From Brachypterus glaber (taxonomy: Eukaryota; Arthropoda; Insecta; Coleoptera; Kateretidae): a stretch of 64,000 nucleotides of DNA. The notes beneath the pieces are model-generated. The model did no database searches. It was not told the DNA's origin and worked only from the letters and a program-made list of their open reading frames with translations. Below are positions 53,250 through 64,000 of this stretch, in pieces (within the stretch, counting starts at the first letter, position 1; the number at the start of each line of letters is the position of its first letter). The position numbers and the translations under genes were made by a program. Location of the stretch: contig OY294046.1 in the NCBI GenBank assembly GCA_958510825.1, forward strand, positions 7,452,049-7,516,048. Reading direction: 5' to 3'.

Positions 53250-54077
53250 TATACTCAAAAAAAAAATGTTATTTTTATGTTTAGAGCACAAAATGACTGA
53301 TTTCTGCTTGAGAGTGGAATTTTCTGATCGAGGCGTTCAGCCGAGATCAGCAATCACGCGAAAGCAGAAACACATTTTGCGCTCGTAATACAAACAACAT
53401 TTTTTCTACGATCTAAAATAAATAAATAAAAAAAATTCAGACAGTAAGTTACCTTACAAGGTCGCAGCACTTGAGTACAATTTTCTGCAAATCTGTTGGT
53501 GTAAAAGTAAAATCCTAATCACAGTAACTCTCCATAATTCCTTCGAAACAACAAATATTTAGCAAAGAAATATTTAGCACACGAAATTGAAAATAAATAA
53601 TAATTTTATTATAAAAAAAATATAGCTGTTTTTCGATTGACATGCCGGTTGCCGATACTGTAGCGCGAAAAAAAAAATTTATGCTTGCTGTCATGGTAAC
53701 GAACAAAAAAGTAAAATACTAGAAATAGGTTATTTTGAAGTCTGAAAACTTCATTTGTTTTTGTAGAAATGTTAACTTTTCTATTCAGTTTCCGAAAAAG
53801 TTCTTGACCTTTTTTTTTTCTGTGGCCAAACATGTAATGATATCGATATCTCATGCCGTTCCAAAGTTATATTATTATATTTTATATTTTAAAAATAACA
53901 TTTATAAATATGTAAATGTTTTATGTTTAAATATTATTATCTCGGATGTTTCCACAATTGCATTAAACTTTTTTTTTGTTTCAGGTAAATTACATCTACA
54001 TTAGGTGAATTCAGGATCATACAGTGAGTTTATTTGTATTATTAGTCAGTTTTAAATTTAAAAAAAACTATAATTAT
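53250..54077. other. Intergenic, nothing recognised
   Basis: Non-coding. The last 8 bases, ATAATTAT at 54070-54077, are the target duplication of the next element. Confidence 0.45.
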
Positions 54078-54588
54078 TAGGGTCAATCAATCAGCGTTTA
54101 CTTTGTCTAATGTTTTGGTGCTTCCAATTCCAATTCCAATAATGGCATTTTTCTATAGGATAGTTTGCCAGCTCGATCTACTATTATTTACGGCCTACAC
54201 AAAACCGTCTCACTTTGCAGTGGTGTTTGCGCAGGCGCCAACTTATAAAACATGTTTGAAATTCATAAAATAAATTGAATTTAAATTTAACATCACATAT
54301 TAATAATCACGACTCACTTAAAACTTTACAATCAAACGAACACTTTCACGGCATTACATAAAATAAAAAATAAAATTAATCAAGTCCTGTGCATATTAAT
54401 GATAGCAAGGCTGATGCTGGAGTAAATCCGCCAAAGCGGTCACATCTGTCCCTTACAAAGACCACGCAGCGACTGTGTTTGGGTGGTTAGCCGTTTGGGT
54501 TTGTGGTAGTTTTCGCCCCAAACCAATCAACCACCGAAACACACTAACACACAAAGTAGACAAAGCAACAACCGATCGAGCGACCCTA
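54078..54588. mobile_element. hAT MITE, 511 bp
   Basis: The termini TAGGGTCAATCAATC and GATCGAGCGACCCTA are flanked by exact 8-bp ATAATTAT (54070-54077 and 54589-54596). The terminus fits YARNG. The interior is fairly GC-rich, with no ORF. Confidence 0.8.
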
Positions 54589-54596
54589 ATAATTAT

Positions 54597-55137
54597 GATA
54601 AAATGATGTCAAGTAAGTATAATACTTAAAATATTATCAATACCGGACACAGCTCGTACGCGCCGGGGTACAGGAAGGTTTCCCCTAAAAATCTGACTTT
54701 TAAAAAAATAACTTTTAAATTCAAATAAATATATTATATAGTTAACCCACCCTATTGATGCTACCTGAAATTGTATGTTAATCTAGATAGTAGGAATATA
54801 ATTCTGTGCTTATGGGTGGCCATTGCGTGTTCGGCGTTAGGGCTATGTAAGGCTTCCATTGTTTACATAATAAGACAAAGAAATTTATATTTACTTACTG
54901 GTAAAACATATATCCTACACACAGAAAATTTAAGTTATAAGTTTAGCAAAATATTAAAAAAAAAATTACCAAACATTTCTATATTATAAGTATATTATAA
55001 TTTGGTTGATATTTTAACATAACAGAGGTCCTAAATTGGTGCTATGGTTTTATTTAGGATCCCTAAATTAGGACTCGGTTCGATTCGTTTGAAAGCTTGC
55101 CCCCTTGTAAAAAATTTCAGTTATATATTTTTCCGCA
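54597..55137. other. Intergenic, nothing recognised
   Basis: A 72-codon open frame at 54771 has no recognisable features and is not called. Confidence 0.4.
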
Positions 55138-55140
55138 TAA

Positions 55141-55362
55141 GGGAACGTTCAAGTATTACGTAACATAAATTGTACCAAAATTCATACACTTCATACCCCG
55201 TTTCTCGCGTTATTAAAGGCTGTAGAGATTTTTTAAATAGGGGGTGTGTTAGGGGAGCTAGCCAAAATATAAAATCTCTACAGCCTTTAATGACGCGAGA
55301 ACCGGGGTATGAAGTGTATGAACTTTCGTACAATTTGCGTTAAGTAATAATTGAACGTTCCC
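55141..55362. mobile_element. MITE family D, copy 2, with long internal hairpin
   Basis: The same GGGAACGTTCAAGTATTACG end and an inverse end. The inner hairpin joins ACTTCATACCCCGTTTCTCG to its inverse around a purine-rich loop. Flanks are TAA and TAG. Confidence 0.75.
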
Positions 55363-55460
55363 TAGCTATGCACTGTAGCAAGAGTAGATTACAGTATTTT
55401 TGAAGGTAACATTTAATTTTATTCAAAAAAATAAATAAATATACATCTTTGGAGTAATTT

Positions 55461-55488
55461 GATTGATTGATTGATTGATTCATTGATT
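55461..55488. repeat. (GATT)n microsatellite
   Basis: About six GATT units, one with a C substitution. Confidence 0.9.
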
Positions 55489-55534
55489 GGGTGAGTCACT
55501 GCCACTCATAGAATTGGTATTGTATAGTACACTA

Positions 55535-55745
55535 TGGTCCGTTTCATCAAGTAAGATAGTAAATTAAAAATCGCACAGTGAATATTTTAACAACAGGTTT
55601 AAATAGTATATGTTTGTGTATAGAATATAGTGTTGTTTTATTAAATAAACTACTAAGTATATTCGCACATCCAAAATTCGAATCTATTTTAAAAATATTT
55701 ACTGAGCGATTTTTAATTTACTATCTTGCTTGATGAAACAGACCA
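55535..55745. mobile_element. Mariner-like MITE, 211 bp
   Basis: TGGTCCGTTTCATCAAGTAA and its inverse, with TA on both sides. The inverted arms extend about 55 bp (ATAGTAAATTAAAAATCGC). Confidence 0.75.
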
Positions 55746-55747
55746 TA

Positions 55748-57477
55748 GCTATTTTGGACGTAAACAAACCACACTAAAAGTTTCACGGATAGACTTAAAA
55801 TTTTCGGTCCTAATTTCATAAGAAAACCTACATTTATTTTAAAATATATTATAAAAACTTTACACACCTGAAAAACACAAAAAAAACAAATGTTTTGAAA
55901 TTTTTATATTTTATCAGTAAATCCGAATCTGGCCGCAGTATTAATATCTCGATAATTTCGAATGGACAGCAGTTACCTTAGGAAACATAAATTTAGGTCT
56001 TCAATACCAACCCAAAAAGAAAATTCCCTAAAAATATTATATTTGGATTTTATCAAAGTGCCACAAATAAATGTGCATTATATGCAAAATTATTAAAGAA
56101 TACATAAAACAGCTTATTAAACACAAAAACAAGTAAAAAATCTTTACATACAACGGGGTATTATCAATGACTGTCAAATTAAGGAGTAGGTCATAAGTAC
56201 CCTAGGAAACTTTATACCTACTGTACTACACATAGCTGTGTTATATATAAAAAAAAGTTTTTTACTTAAAAAAAAAACAAATATCTTACCTTCATGTAAT
56301 TTAAAATATAATCTAAAATGATATTTTTACCTAAAACATCCATAATTTTATTTTAAAACAATAATAATAATACTTTTATCTCTTTCTGTAGAACTTCTCT
56401 CTTCATCTAATCTAAATAGGCGGCAGTCCAGTTGGAACATACCGCCCTTTTGAAAGTAAACAAAACGGATGAAACAAAGGTCAAGGCTGACGTGTATTTT
56501 TTTTTATAAAATACAGAGCGTCGGACAATCGGTCTCCCGACGTCAGCCTTGATCTGGTCGTTCTTTCTTCGTTTTCTCTGTTTTGTATAATCTGAAATGC
56601 ACAGTATATTTCTTTAAAACTTAACTTGATGGATAAATTCTGGATTTGGATTATTAGCAGCTCAAAATCTGTATGAAACGATTGTAGAGCTGTGCTTTTA
56701 TGTATCCCATTTCAAAAAGTTAAAAATCGTCGTCATGGCATTTACTTTTTATGAATAGAGTAAGTATGCAATATTTAAAATGAAATAAATTAATGCCTCC
56801 CCTATTTCATAAGTGCTATTGTTGTTTTGTCACAATAAACAAACGTTAACATAAAATATTATATCCATTATTATAATCTCTATTGTGAAATCTAGCACAA
56901 TTAAGGTTTAAGAGATTTTGTCTATAAATTCATTTTACTTATCTTAATTTATCTGCAGTTGGAAATTGTCTTTTCAACAAGACCTGATCTCATTATGACA
57001 AAATTAAAATCTAAATAAAACAACATAAAGATTTCTTCTTTCACAGGGGATCGAACTCTGGGAGGTTGGGTCAGGAAAAGATTGTTCATTAAGAAAAGTA
57101 CATATTATATTATTTATTGTCATTTTGGGAGCTAAGTACAATAGTTATTATCAGTCATCGGCGAATTTCCAGTGCTCGCATAGGCGCCGCGTCGATTCTA
57201 TCGTTGACGCGAGGTTTTAAATATTTACATTTTTATTTTCTTCGAAAAACACCGATATATTTACATATTTATAGTTAATATGTATATTCAATATTGTTGT
57301 GTGTAACAAATTAATCGTCAAATGTTTCGATTTAGTGACATTTATAAAAATTTCCCTTATAATTCGGCAAAATTATTCCGTAAGCCTATGTTTCTGTGTT
57401 TATTTTCAACGTTGATGAGTCATAACTGAATTTATTCCGATTAATAGTTATTATACTATTCACAAAATAGTAATATA
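55748..57477. other. Intergenic, mostly unassigned
   Basis: About 1.7 kb, AT-rich. 56463-56578 shows an imperfect inverted repeat (AAGGTCAAGGCTGACGT against ACGTCAGCCTTGATCTGGTC). No gene supported. Confidence 0.4.
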
Positions 57478-57900
57478 CGGTAGTTTCGAATTTCCCAAAA
57501 TCGCCAAAAAAAGTTCTAGAAAAAAAATTCTTGGATACAAATGTGTTTCTTGACAAAAAAAATAAGAAACTGAAAATTATCCGATCGACTTGAAATTTTC
57601 AGGAAAAATCAAGTTCTACGGGGGGAAGATCCCCATTGTTTTTGAAAGTAATGCCCCCAAAAACAAAAAAAGTTATGGGGGGTTATACTTTTAAAAAAAT
57701 CGATAAAAGCTGAAAGAAAATTTCGATTAACGTAACTTTTTCTGGAAAAAATAGTTTTATTATAAGGATCAATTCTACCAATTTGAAAGTAATCCTCCCA
57801 AAATCAATAAGTTATGGGGACTTAAACTTTTTAAAAGAATTTAAAAAACTATAATTTTTATTTTTTTTTGTTTTTCCTAAAAATAAAATAAAAAAAATAA
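57478..57900. repeat. Dispersed repeat family Q, copy 3
   Basis: TACGGTAGTTTCGAATTTCC, ATCCGATCGACTTGAAATTT and AAAAAAAGTTATGGGG match about 21690-22120. Confidence 0.65.
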
Positions 57901-58144
57901 AAATCTTGATTTTTTTTTTGCTTGTTTATAGAACTACTACTAAAGAGAGATAAACGGAAATACGAAAGAGAGGGAGAGTCGCATGTGTCATTTTAAATAC
58001 ATGCATTACTGGTCCAGTGTGTGAAGTCTGTAAATACTGCTCACAAATAATAAAGGATGTAATAAAAATTTAAGGAAAATGAAATTATTGGCTAGAATGA
58101 CATGTAGAGCGGTCTCAAACCAGTTTTAGGATTGATCACGATCC

Positions 58145-58400
58145 AACGAACTAAAAGCTCTTCTCTCTAGAATACGCTAACCGTTAATATAAAGTATCGC
58201 CAACATCTCGGTTTGTTTGTAAACAAATAGTAGGTATATTCAGGCCTGAACAATAACAGTTACCAGTAACTGTTATTTTTGTCTCTGTTAGAACAAATCT
58301 GTGCGAGTAAGACAGACAAATGTATATGTTGGCAACGTTTTTGTCAGTTTTTACGAATGAAATGCCTATTCTAGAGAGAAGACTTATTAGTTCGTTGTGA
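58145..58400. mobile_element. MITE family L, copy 2
   Basis: As 34698-34901, with about 50 extra bases after TATTCAGGCCTGAACAATAA that contain a GTTACCAGTAACTG palindrome. Confidence 0.75.
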
Positions 58401-58689
58401 CAATTGTCACGATCCGATCTATTAGTCGTATAAAAAAATCAGACAACTTTTTTTCAGATAATTTAACAATTTTATTAATTGCGTTTTTAAAACAACCTGT
58501 AAGTGTGGAACATAAAATCGCGTGTTTATAAATTTACTAGGTAATAAATAGTAGGTATGTTTTTTAATAGGTAAAACACGTTTTAATTAATTGGACATAT
58601 TAATTTATTCTCTTATTACTTTTTAGAGAAAAAATCCTTTGCTATTAGTACTTAGGTGTTTAAAATTTATGCTTTTATAATTGAATATA
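58401..58689. other. Intergenic, nothing recognised
   Basis: AT-rich and non-coding. Confidence 0.4.
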
Positions 58690-59383
58690 CAGTGCGTTTG
58701 TCTAAAGTCCACCCTTTAACTTTTGAACGGCTTAAGATATCAACTTGAAATTTGGAACACTTAGTGCCTATTCACAGGCTTGCATAAGAACATAAAACAT
58801 AACAATGCGATGCCGTGATTGGCTTGATGTGCCGCCATGTATCTTGTAAGCCAATCACGGCATCGCATTCTTATGTGCTATGCGTGTTATGCGAGGCTGT
58901 GGATATACCCTTAAATAACATAACCCAAATTATTTTTTGGTCTATATTTTATGTTAAGGGGGCACAATGGTGGGTAAATTTTGGGGGTGTAAAATAGGGT
59001 TAAAAATGTGAATTTCTTTAAAAAAATCACATCACTTATACTTTTCATGAATTCGACTAATTTTAAATTTTACAAAAAAAAATCTTAAAAAATCACATCA
59101 CATCACAATGAAAAATGAAAACATTAAAAAATGTTGTTTAAAAAAATTTAAAAAATATATGGCCGAATAGAGAATTTTATGAGCCTTAAAATAATGTATT
59201 ACACGACCCCCCTTTCATTAAAAAAAAGCCCCCTTGCCCCTCTGTCTCCAATGTGCCCCTAAACATATCAAATATATGCCAAAAAATTAATTGGGTTATG
59301 TTATTTACGTTTTCCAAATTTTAAGTTGATATCTTAAGCCTTTCAAAATTTAAAGGGAGGGGCGGCTCTTTTGACACGCTCTG
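58690..59383. mobile_element. MITE family F, copy 5, hosting a family C MITE
   Basis: The ends CAGTGCGTTTGTCTAAAGTC and GACACGCTCTG are flanked by TA. Diverged from copies 1 and 2. Interrupted at a TTA by 58764-58910. Confidence 0.75.
58764..58910. mobile_element. PIF/Harbinger-like MITE family C, copy 2
   Basis: GTGCCTATTCACAGGCTTGC at the left, inverse-like GCGAGGCTGTGGATATACCC at the right, TTA on both sides. It holds the hairpin AATGCGATGCCGTGATTGGC. Confidence 0.8.
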
Positions 59384-60457
59384 TATTTAACTATTTATTA
59401 TATTAAAAAACCAAGAAACTAACAGATTTATAGATGCCTATGGGCACATAATATACACTACAAATTACGTTTTATTTATTCTACAAACTAAAATATATGC
59501 CATGAATATTCATCGCACGTTTTATTTATAAATTTAATTGTTTTTATTTTATGAACAAATTAACATTCATTAAGTCAATATTAAATAGAAAGTGGGTATT
59601 CTTTATTATACTCCTCTTCTCAGCAGAGGTACGTCTATTTCGAAATTTGAAAATAAAAAAATACTGCTGCCAACTAAATAATAATTTATCCTATTCTAGG
59701 AGAAAGTATAAGGCCTCTAAAGGGCCTAGGTTTATTTAAATCAATGAAATCTTCTCAAGAAAAGTTTATTTCCCCATAAAAATAATTAAAAAAAAAAAGG
59801 ATTTTTTTGAAAAAACATTGTTTTTATCCCATTTTTACCCCATCCCGATTTTTACCAAAAACAATCCCAGTCTAGAACTTTGTATAATCAAGCTTTGGTC
59901 CAAATTTAAAATCTTTATCTCGAAGCGTTCCTAAGTTATCATAGTAACTTTCCCGGACAGACAGACAGATTTTTTTAAGGAAATTATATTTTTCAGATAT
60001 CAAACGTCGAGAAAAGTAGGTTAGAAATATACTATTAACATACTTGGGCACAAAGAATTTCGTTACATAAAAATAATATAAAAATTAAAATAGGCATGAA
60101 TATTAGCATTGCGATGCATCTCCATAAATTAACAGAAAGAATAACAAATATGTTGACAATCCCAGTAGGCTGGACTGTCAATTAACTTGAACATTTATAC
60201 GAATTCATTTTGAGCAAACTTGGCGAGTAATGCGCTTTGGATGGATCTTGGAATACGTCCAACCACATTCTGACAATAAAACTATAAATTCGTTAAATTC
60301 TGAGGACAAAACTGCAATTTAGTAAAATACTACTTAAAATTAACAAGAATAGAATAGTCAGTCATAACTATAAATTTTGTACAGCTCAACAGCTATAAAA
60401 TTATCTATAGTTGGAGAGCGGTTACCATTTTTATTTAATTTTTTGCTCCCGGCTATA
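59384..60457. other. Intergenic with GACA-type repeat
   Basis: 59880-60040 carries a CAGACAGACAGA segment and CGTCGAGAAAA, as in the other dispersed repeats. Otherwise nothing recognised. Confidence 0.45.
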
Positions 60458-61032
60458 CACGGTGTATTTGAAATAGCATCGGAAATTTTAAGAGATGATT
60501 CTACATCATAAAATATGACAAAAAGTTCTTATAAACATATGTCTAAAAATGCGTCATTAAAATTTTGGTTTTCGACATTTTAGTATTTAATTTTTCGTCC
60601 TCGAACCGTGGAATTTCACCTTTAAATGAATTTTTCTCGAAAACGGTTAATCCTACAGTATTACAACAAGAGTACCTTTTTTATGTATTTTGACCTGAGG
60701 AATCATATTTCAAAAATAAAATTGCAAAAAAGTTACACAGAAAAAAGTTACTAATAAGGCCCCTCCGTTTCCCACACCTCTGGTTTAAATAAGTATATGA
60801 AAATAACACACAAAAACGGGCCTTGGTAGGATTAGTTGACGTGCAAAACCTCGTTGATATATCTCAAAGGGTTCCTGAGTTATTAAATAAAAACCGATTT
60901 TTTAGCCACTTTTAAAGGGGCGTAGCTCCCTTATGACGCATTTTTAGACATATTTTTATAGGAACTTTTTGTCATATTTTATGATGTAGAATTATCTGTT
61001 AAAATTTCCGATGCTATTTCAAATACACCGTG
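60458..61032. mobile_element. MITE with CACGGTGTATTTGAAATA termini (family I)
   Basis: 575 bp with inverted ends of about 120 bp (ending TTTTTAGACATA) and TA on both sides. Confidence 0.8.
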
Positions 61033-61771
61033 TAGTTTATATATGATTCAGATTAAGCTATTTTAAATTTCTAGACTCCGAATCCGGTTCCTTTGGGTGC
61101 TAAAAGCTCCAAAAGCTATGAGAATACCAAAAAAACTATTTTTAACTTGCCGAGTATATACATTTCATTTAATACATTCAGATTAAGCTATTTTCATAAT
61201 TATACACAATAATTTTGGGGCCAAGGGGTGAGAACAGTCTTTAAAAAGTGCCTTTAAAATATGTGATACGTAATTTTTTAAAGAAATTAGAATTTATGAA
61301 ATTACATTTTGATTAAATGAAAATTAAAGAAAGTTTTTAGTGTTGACATATGTCAGATAAGTTTTTAAAGTCTTTTTTTAACTCTTAGCCTAGTGAATAA
61401 TTGTGTAAAACTGTCAAAAAAGACTAATCTAAATTTAATAAACGTAATTTGTTTGACTCGGTTAGTTAAAAATATATTTTTCGGGGACCCCATTTCACCA
61501 CCTTTTCGAGGCTTTTAGCATCCACAGGAACCCGATACAGGACCTAGCGATTTGCGAGTAGCTTAATTTGAATGTACTTTAAGACATATACAAAATACAG
61601 CTGGGAGCAAATAATGAAATAGAAATGGTCACCAGCTCTTAGACCACTACATGAAGCAATCATTACTAGAACTTTACGAGTTACAATAAACCAAACAACA
61701 AAAAAGGTCTTGGTAATGACAAAAAAGTACCTAAATGAAATACAAAAAGGTAAGTAAACGACAAGAACATA
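61033..61771. other. Intergenic, nothing recognised
   Basis: Non-coding. ATTCAGATTAAGCTATTTT occurs twice (about 61049 and 61178). Confidence 0.4.
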
Positions 61772-62655
61772 AGGGGCTGTCCATATATTACGTAACGCAA
61801 TTTTTCAAAAAAATTGACCCCCCCCCCCCTTGTGTAACAAACTGTCACATTTACCAACACCCCCCCTTTCTTTATTACACTCTTCTTGTCTATCTCTATG
61901 AGACTGATTTTCAGTATTTTCTACCCATCTCTCTGTCCTCCTTAAATTATTTCCGTCCTCTTCACTATAATGAGACACATGAGATACACCATCCTCAAAC
62001 TGCTCTAATATTTCTTCCTGAACTAACTGAAGTTCAGCATTAATAACTCTTGTATCTACCTCTAATTGTTCTGCTCTATCCTTTGCGTTTAATTCTGCTA
62101 GCTTCTCTCTCTCTAGTTTATCCTGTTCTGCTAGCTTTTCTCTATCTAGTTTATCCTGTTCTGCTTATTTCTCTCTTTCTAATTTATCCTTTTCTTTTCT
62201 TTCTTTAACTAGTGCTGCTTTCTTTCTTTCTGAATCTAAAACAGCCTGTAACTGTAACCTTCTCATTGTGCTGGAAGTTGTACTTTTACTTTTTGATGAA
62301 ATTGCATCCAATGTTTTAGATTTTACATTCTGCGTATTTACAACACCCTGATCTAATTCTAACCTCTTCGGAGGTATACCTTTGTTCGGCCTGGAACTTC
62401 TTCGGACATCTTCGCTTCGTGCGGACATAATTCTTCCGTAGGTTGGTTCTAAAATTGGCTAAAAACGAAGGACCATCTGAAGTGTTCTATTTAAATGATA
62501 GGCACTGATTATAACACTTTATGATATATTTTTATAACATTTTACAGTATAGTGACAATCTGATCTGACATCTATCCTTCCACTGACTTTACATAATTTT
62601 GACATTAATCTAAAGACTCGTCCCTACACCCCCCCTCCCCCTGGGTAACGCGTAA
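61772..62655. mobile_element. MITE-like ends flanking a gag-like fragment
   Basis: The left part GGGGCTGTCCATATATTACG then TAACGC, with a C-rich GACCCCCCCC block, and the right part CCCCCTGGGTAACGCGTAAC, are of one repeat type; another such end is at about 63190-63262. Between them lies a minus-strand coiled-coil reading frame. Whether the ends and the ORF belong to one element is uncertain. Confidence 0.45.
61870..62428 (-). pseudogene. Coiled-coil gag-like fragment (possibly BEL/Pao type), one stop
   Basis: From ATG at 62428 the minus strand reads MSARSEDVRRSSRPNKGIPP, then a basic, Ser/Thr-rich stretch and RRLQLQAVLDSERKKAALVK, then a charged coiled coil. A TAA stands at 62167-62165, but the same frame continues with the heptad-like repeats AEQDKLDREKL and AEQDKLEREKL and about 70 more codons to near 61870. 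The style, RRSSRPNKGIPP followed by a long charged helix, resembles gag N-terminal regions of insect BEL/Pao elements; that is from memory of the type and not a search. The stop falls in a repeated unit, so it arose by mutation there. Any long charged coiled coil is a weak family marker. Confidence 0.45.
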
Positions 62656-63189
62656 CAATATAAAAATTTGTATATTTTTTTCTAACATATCTTGATACAG
62701 AATTCCGCATAATGCAAGACGGTAAAAAGACGGTGTAAAAATGATACATATTTATTATAATAATACATATAGCACTTAATGTACTTAAACGAAAAAATTA
62801 CTCAAACTTTAAAAAAATATTCATAATCAATATCACACAGGGAAAAAAAACTAGGTACCTATTTTTACACTGAGTGTCACATATAACACGTATATTGTTT
62901 ATGCACAGGTACACAAAATAGTACACATATTGGTGTTCTGTGGGTACACACTCCGCGCGAAAACGTATCATCACCGATGATTCATCGGCAAGATCACGCA
63001 AGAACGGGGCCGTAAGATTTTTTTTTAATATCAATGTCAACAGTTTTTTTACTGATTACAATATTATTTAAATATGCATAGTTTCGTCAATTTTTGTGTG
63101 AAAAGGGGAATTATGGGCCACTAAATAGTATTTTATGTTGAAATAAAAATACATCTGCCAAGCTTAGGAAATAAACATTAAATTTATTA
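62656..63189. other. Intergenic, nothing recognised
   Basis: AT-rich and non-coding. Confidence 0.4.
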
Positions 63190-63262
63190 AATTCCGTTAC
63201 GTAACGTTTACCTAGACCCCCCTCCCCCCCTGTCACAAACTGTAACAATTTCAAAATTAATT
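63190..63262. mobile_element. MITE end fragment (CGTTACGTAACG / C-rich type)
   Basis: CCGTTACGTAACG, then GACCCCCCTCCCCCCCTGTC and ACAAACTGTAACAA. Same arrangement as 61795-61850. Confidence 0.6.
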
Positions 63263-63956
63263 TGATGGAAGGTGAATGTACATCAAAAACAAACCTTATA
63301 TGCAGGTACTTCCAAAAACTTCCAAAAACCTCAACTTCCAAAAATCAATCCTAAGGGAGCTATGGCCGGCCGTGATTAATAGACCTAAAATTCACGGGTC
63401 TTTGGATAAAAATAATTAAACGCTGTATTACAATTTTTTTGGTATGCTTTAAAAATGTTATTGCCTTTCCCTACGATTTTTTCTATTAAAATAATTCCTT
63501 GGCTTGTTTTATAAATTATACAAATGTAGTAGGCTGAACATATTCTCTTTTTTATTCAAAAAAGACATTTGAATAGGCCATTATGCATCAAACTAAACAA
63601 AAGATTGTTCTTATCATAAACAAGAGGAGTATAAAACTTAACATCTCCATTAGGAACTTTTATTATAAAAAAGCAACGCCCACGATTAAGAAAAAGTACA
63701 TTTTTCACATTCAGGGACACCGTAGTTAAGTAAGAATTAATACTATAAAAAGACATTTAAGATAAGGGTTTCATTTAGGGGGACTTTAAGACATCAATCT
63801 TAGGGATAAGGATATAACAACAGGAAATTCAAAAGTAAGTTAATCACCTATACTAAACCTGAGAAGACAGAAAAAACTAGTTGGAAATATCCACTCTGTT
63901 GAAAAAGATTCGAATGTTCAGACTTGAAGAAATTATCATTAGTAATATCATAAGTG
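63263..63956. other. Intergenic, nothing firmly recognised
   Basis: A 66-codon minus-strand frame at 63556-63756 has ordinary composition but no recognisable domain or splice support. Not called. Confidence 0.35.
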
Positions 63957-64000
63957 CATGTTGAATTATCGATAATTTTTTTCCTGTATTAAAAAAATAT
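63957..64000. mobile_element. MITE with GTGCATGTTGAATTAT terminus, cut by window end
   Basis: Same terminus as 10609-10807. The rest lies beyond the window. Confidence 0.6.

Noticed and set aside
54771..54989. 72-codon ORF with a hydrophobic stretch
   Set aside because: No family match recognised, no splice context and ordinary chance length for AT-rich DNA.
56463..56578. Inverted repeat around GTCAAGGCTGACGT
   Set aside because: Too imperfect, and without defined termini or target duplication, to call an element.

Overview
The window is AT-rich, intron-bearing animal DNA, almost certainly from an insect. The main evidence is a split gene for a DUF1091 (DM8) secreted protein, a family known from insects, together with Ty3/Gypsy, LINE, hAT, mariner-like and PIF/Harbinger-like elements of the kinds that crowd insect genomes. 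The order of insect cannot be settled from the sequence alone. No bacterial-type operon, CRISPR array or rRNA gene is present.

Layout. 1-2011 is the 3' part of a LINE (reverse transcriptase ORF, AT-rich 3' UTR, AAAT tail). 2088-5873 is an element with inverted-repeat arms of about 340 bp. It carries a fragment of a ubiquitin-specific protease gene and is split by a 1.9 kb hAT-like transposon with perfect 8-bp target duplications and a transposase ORF broken by one stop. 6000-15800 is a field of MITEs, a 1.17 kb palindrome, tandem repeats and two abutting Harbinger-like MITEs. 15796-26338 is my reconstruction of the only host gene: four short exons on the + strand, joined by three phase-0 introns full of transposons, giving about 180 residues. 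26400-35400 is mostly MITEs and low-complexity DNA, with a satellite-like tandem array at 32368-33082.

35423-45580 is an apparently intact Ty3/Gypsy retrotransposon. It has 2100-bp LTRs with no difference noticed in the segments compared by eye, a 4-bp target duplication, gag, a textbook -1 frameshift signal, and a complete protease-RT-RNase H-integrase ORF. Each LTR carries two unexplained ORFs of 98 and 97 codons. 45585-64000 is again nested non-autonomous DNA elements, including mariner-like MITEs with TA duplications, a hAT MITE with an 8-bp duplication, an inverted pair of MITEs, and a coiled-coil gag-like pseudogene.

How the parts relate. The transposons explain nearly all sequence outside the DUF1091 exons. 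The gypsy element is the only one that looks capable of autonomous movement. Several insertions are nested, which gives relative ages: SINE inside MITE family F, family C inside F, hAT inside the USP element. All homology calls are from recognition of motifs; no database search was run.
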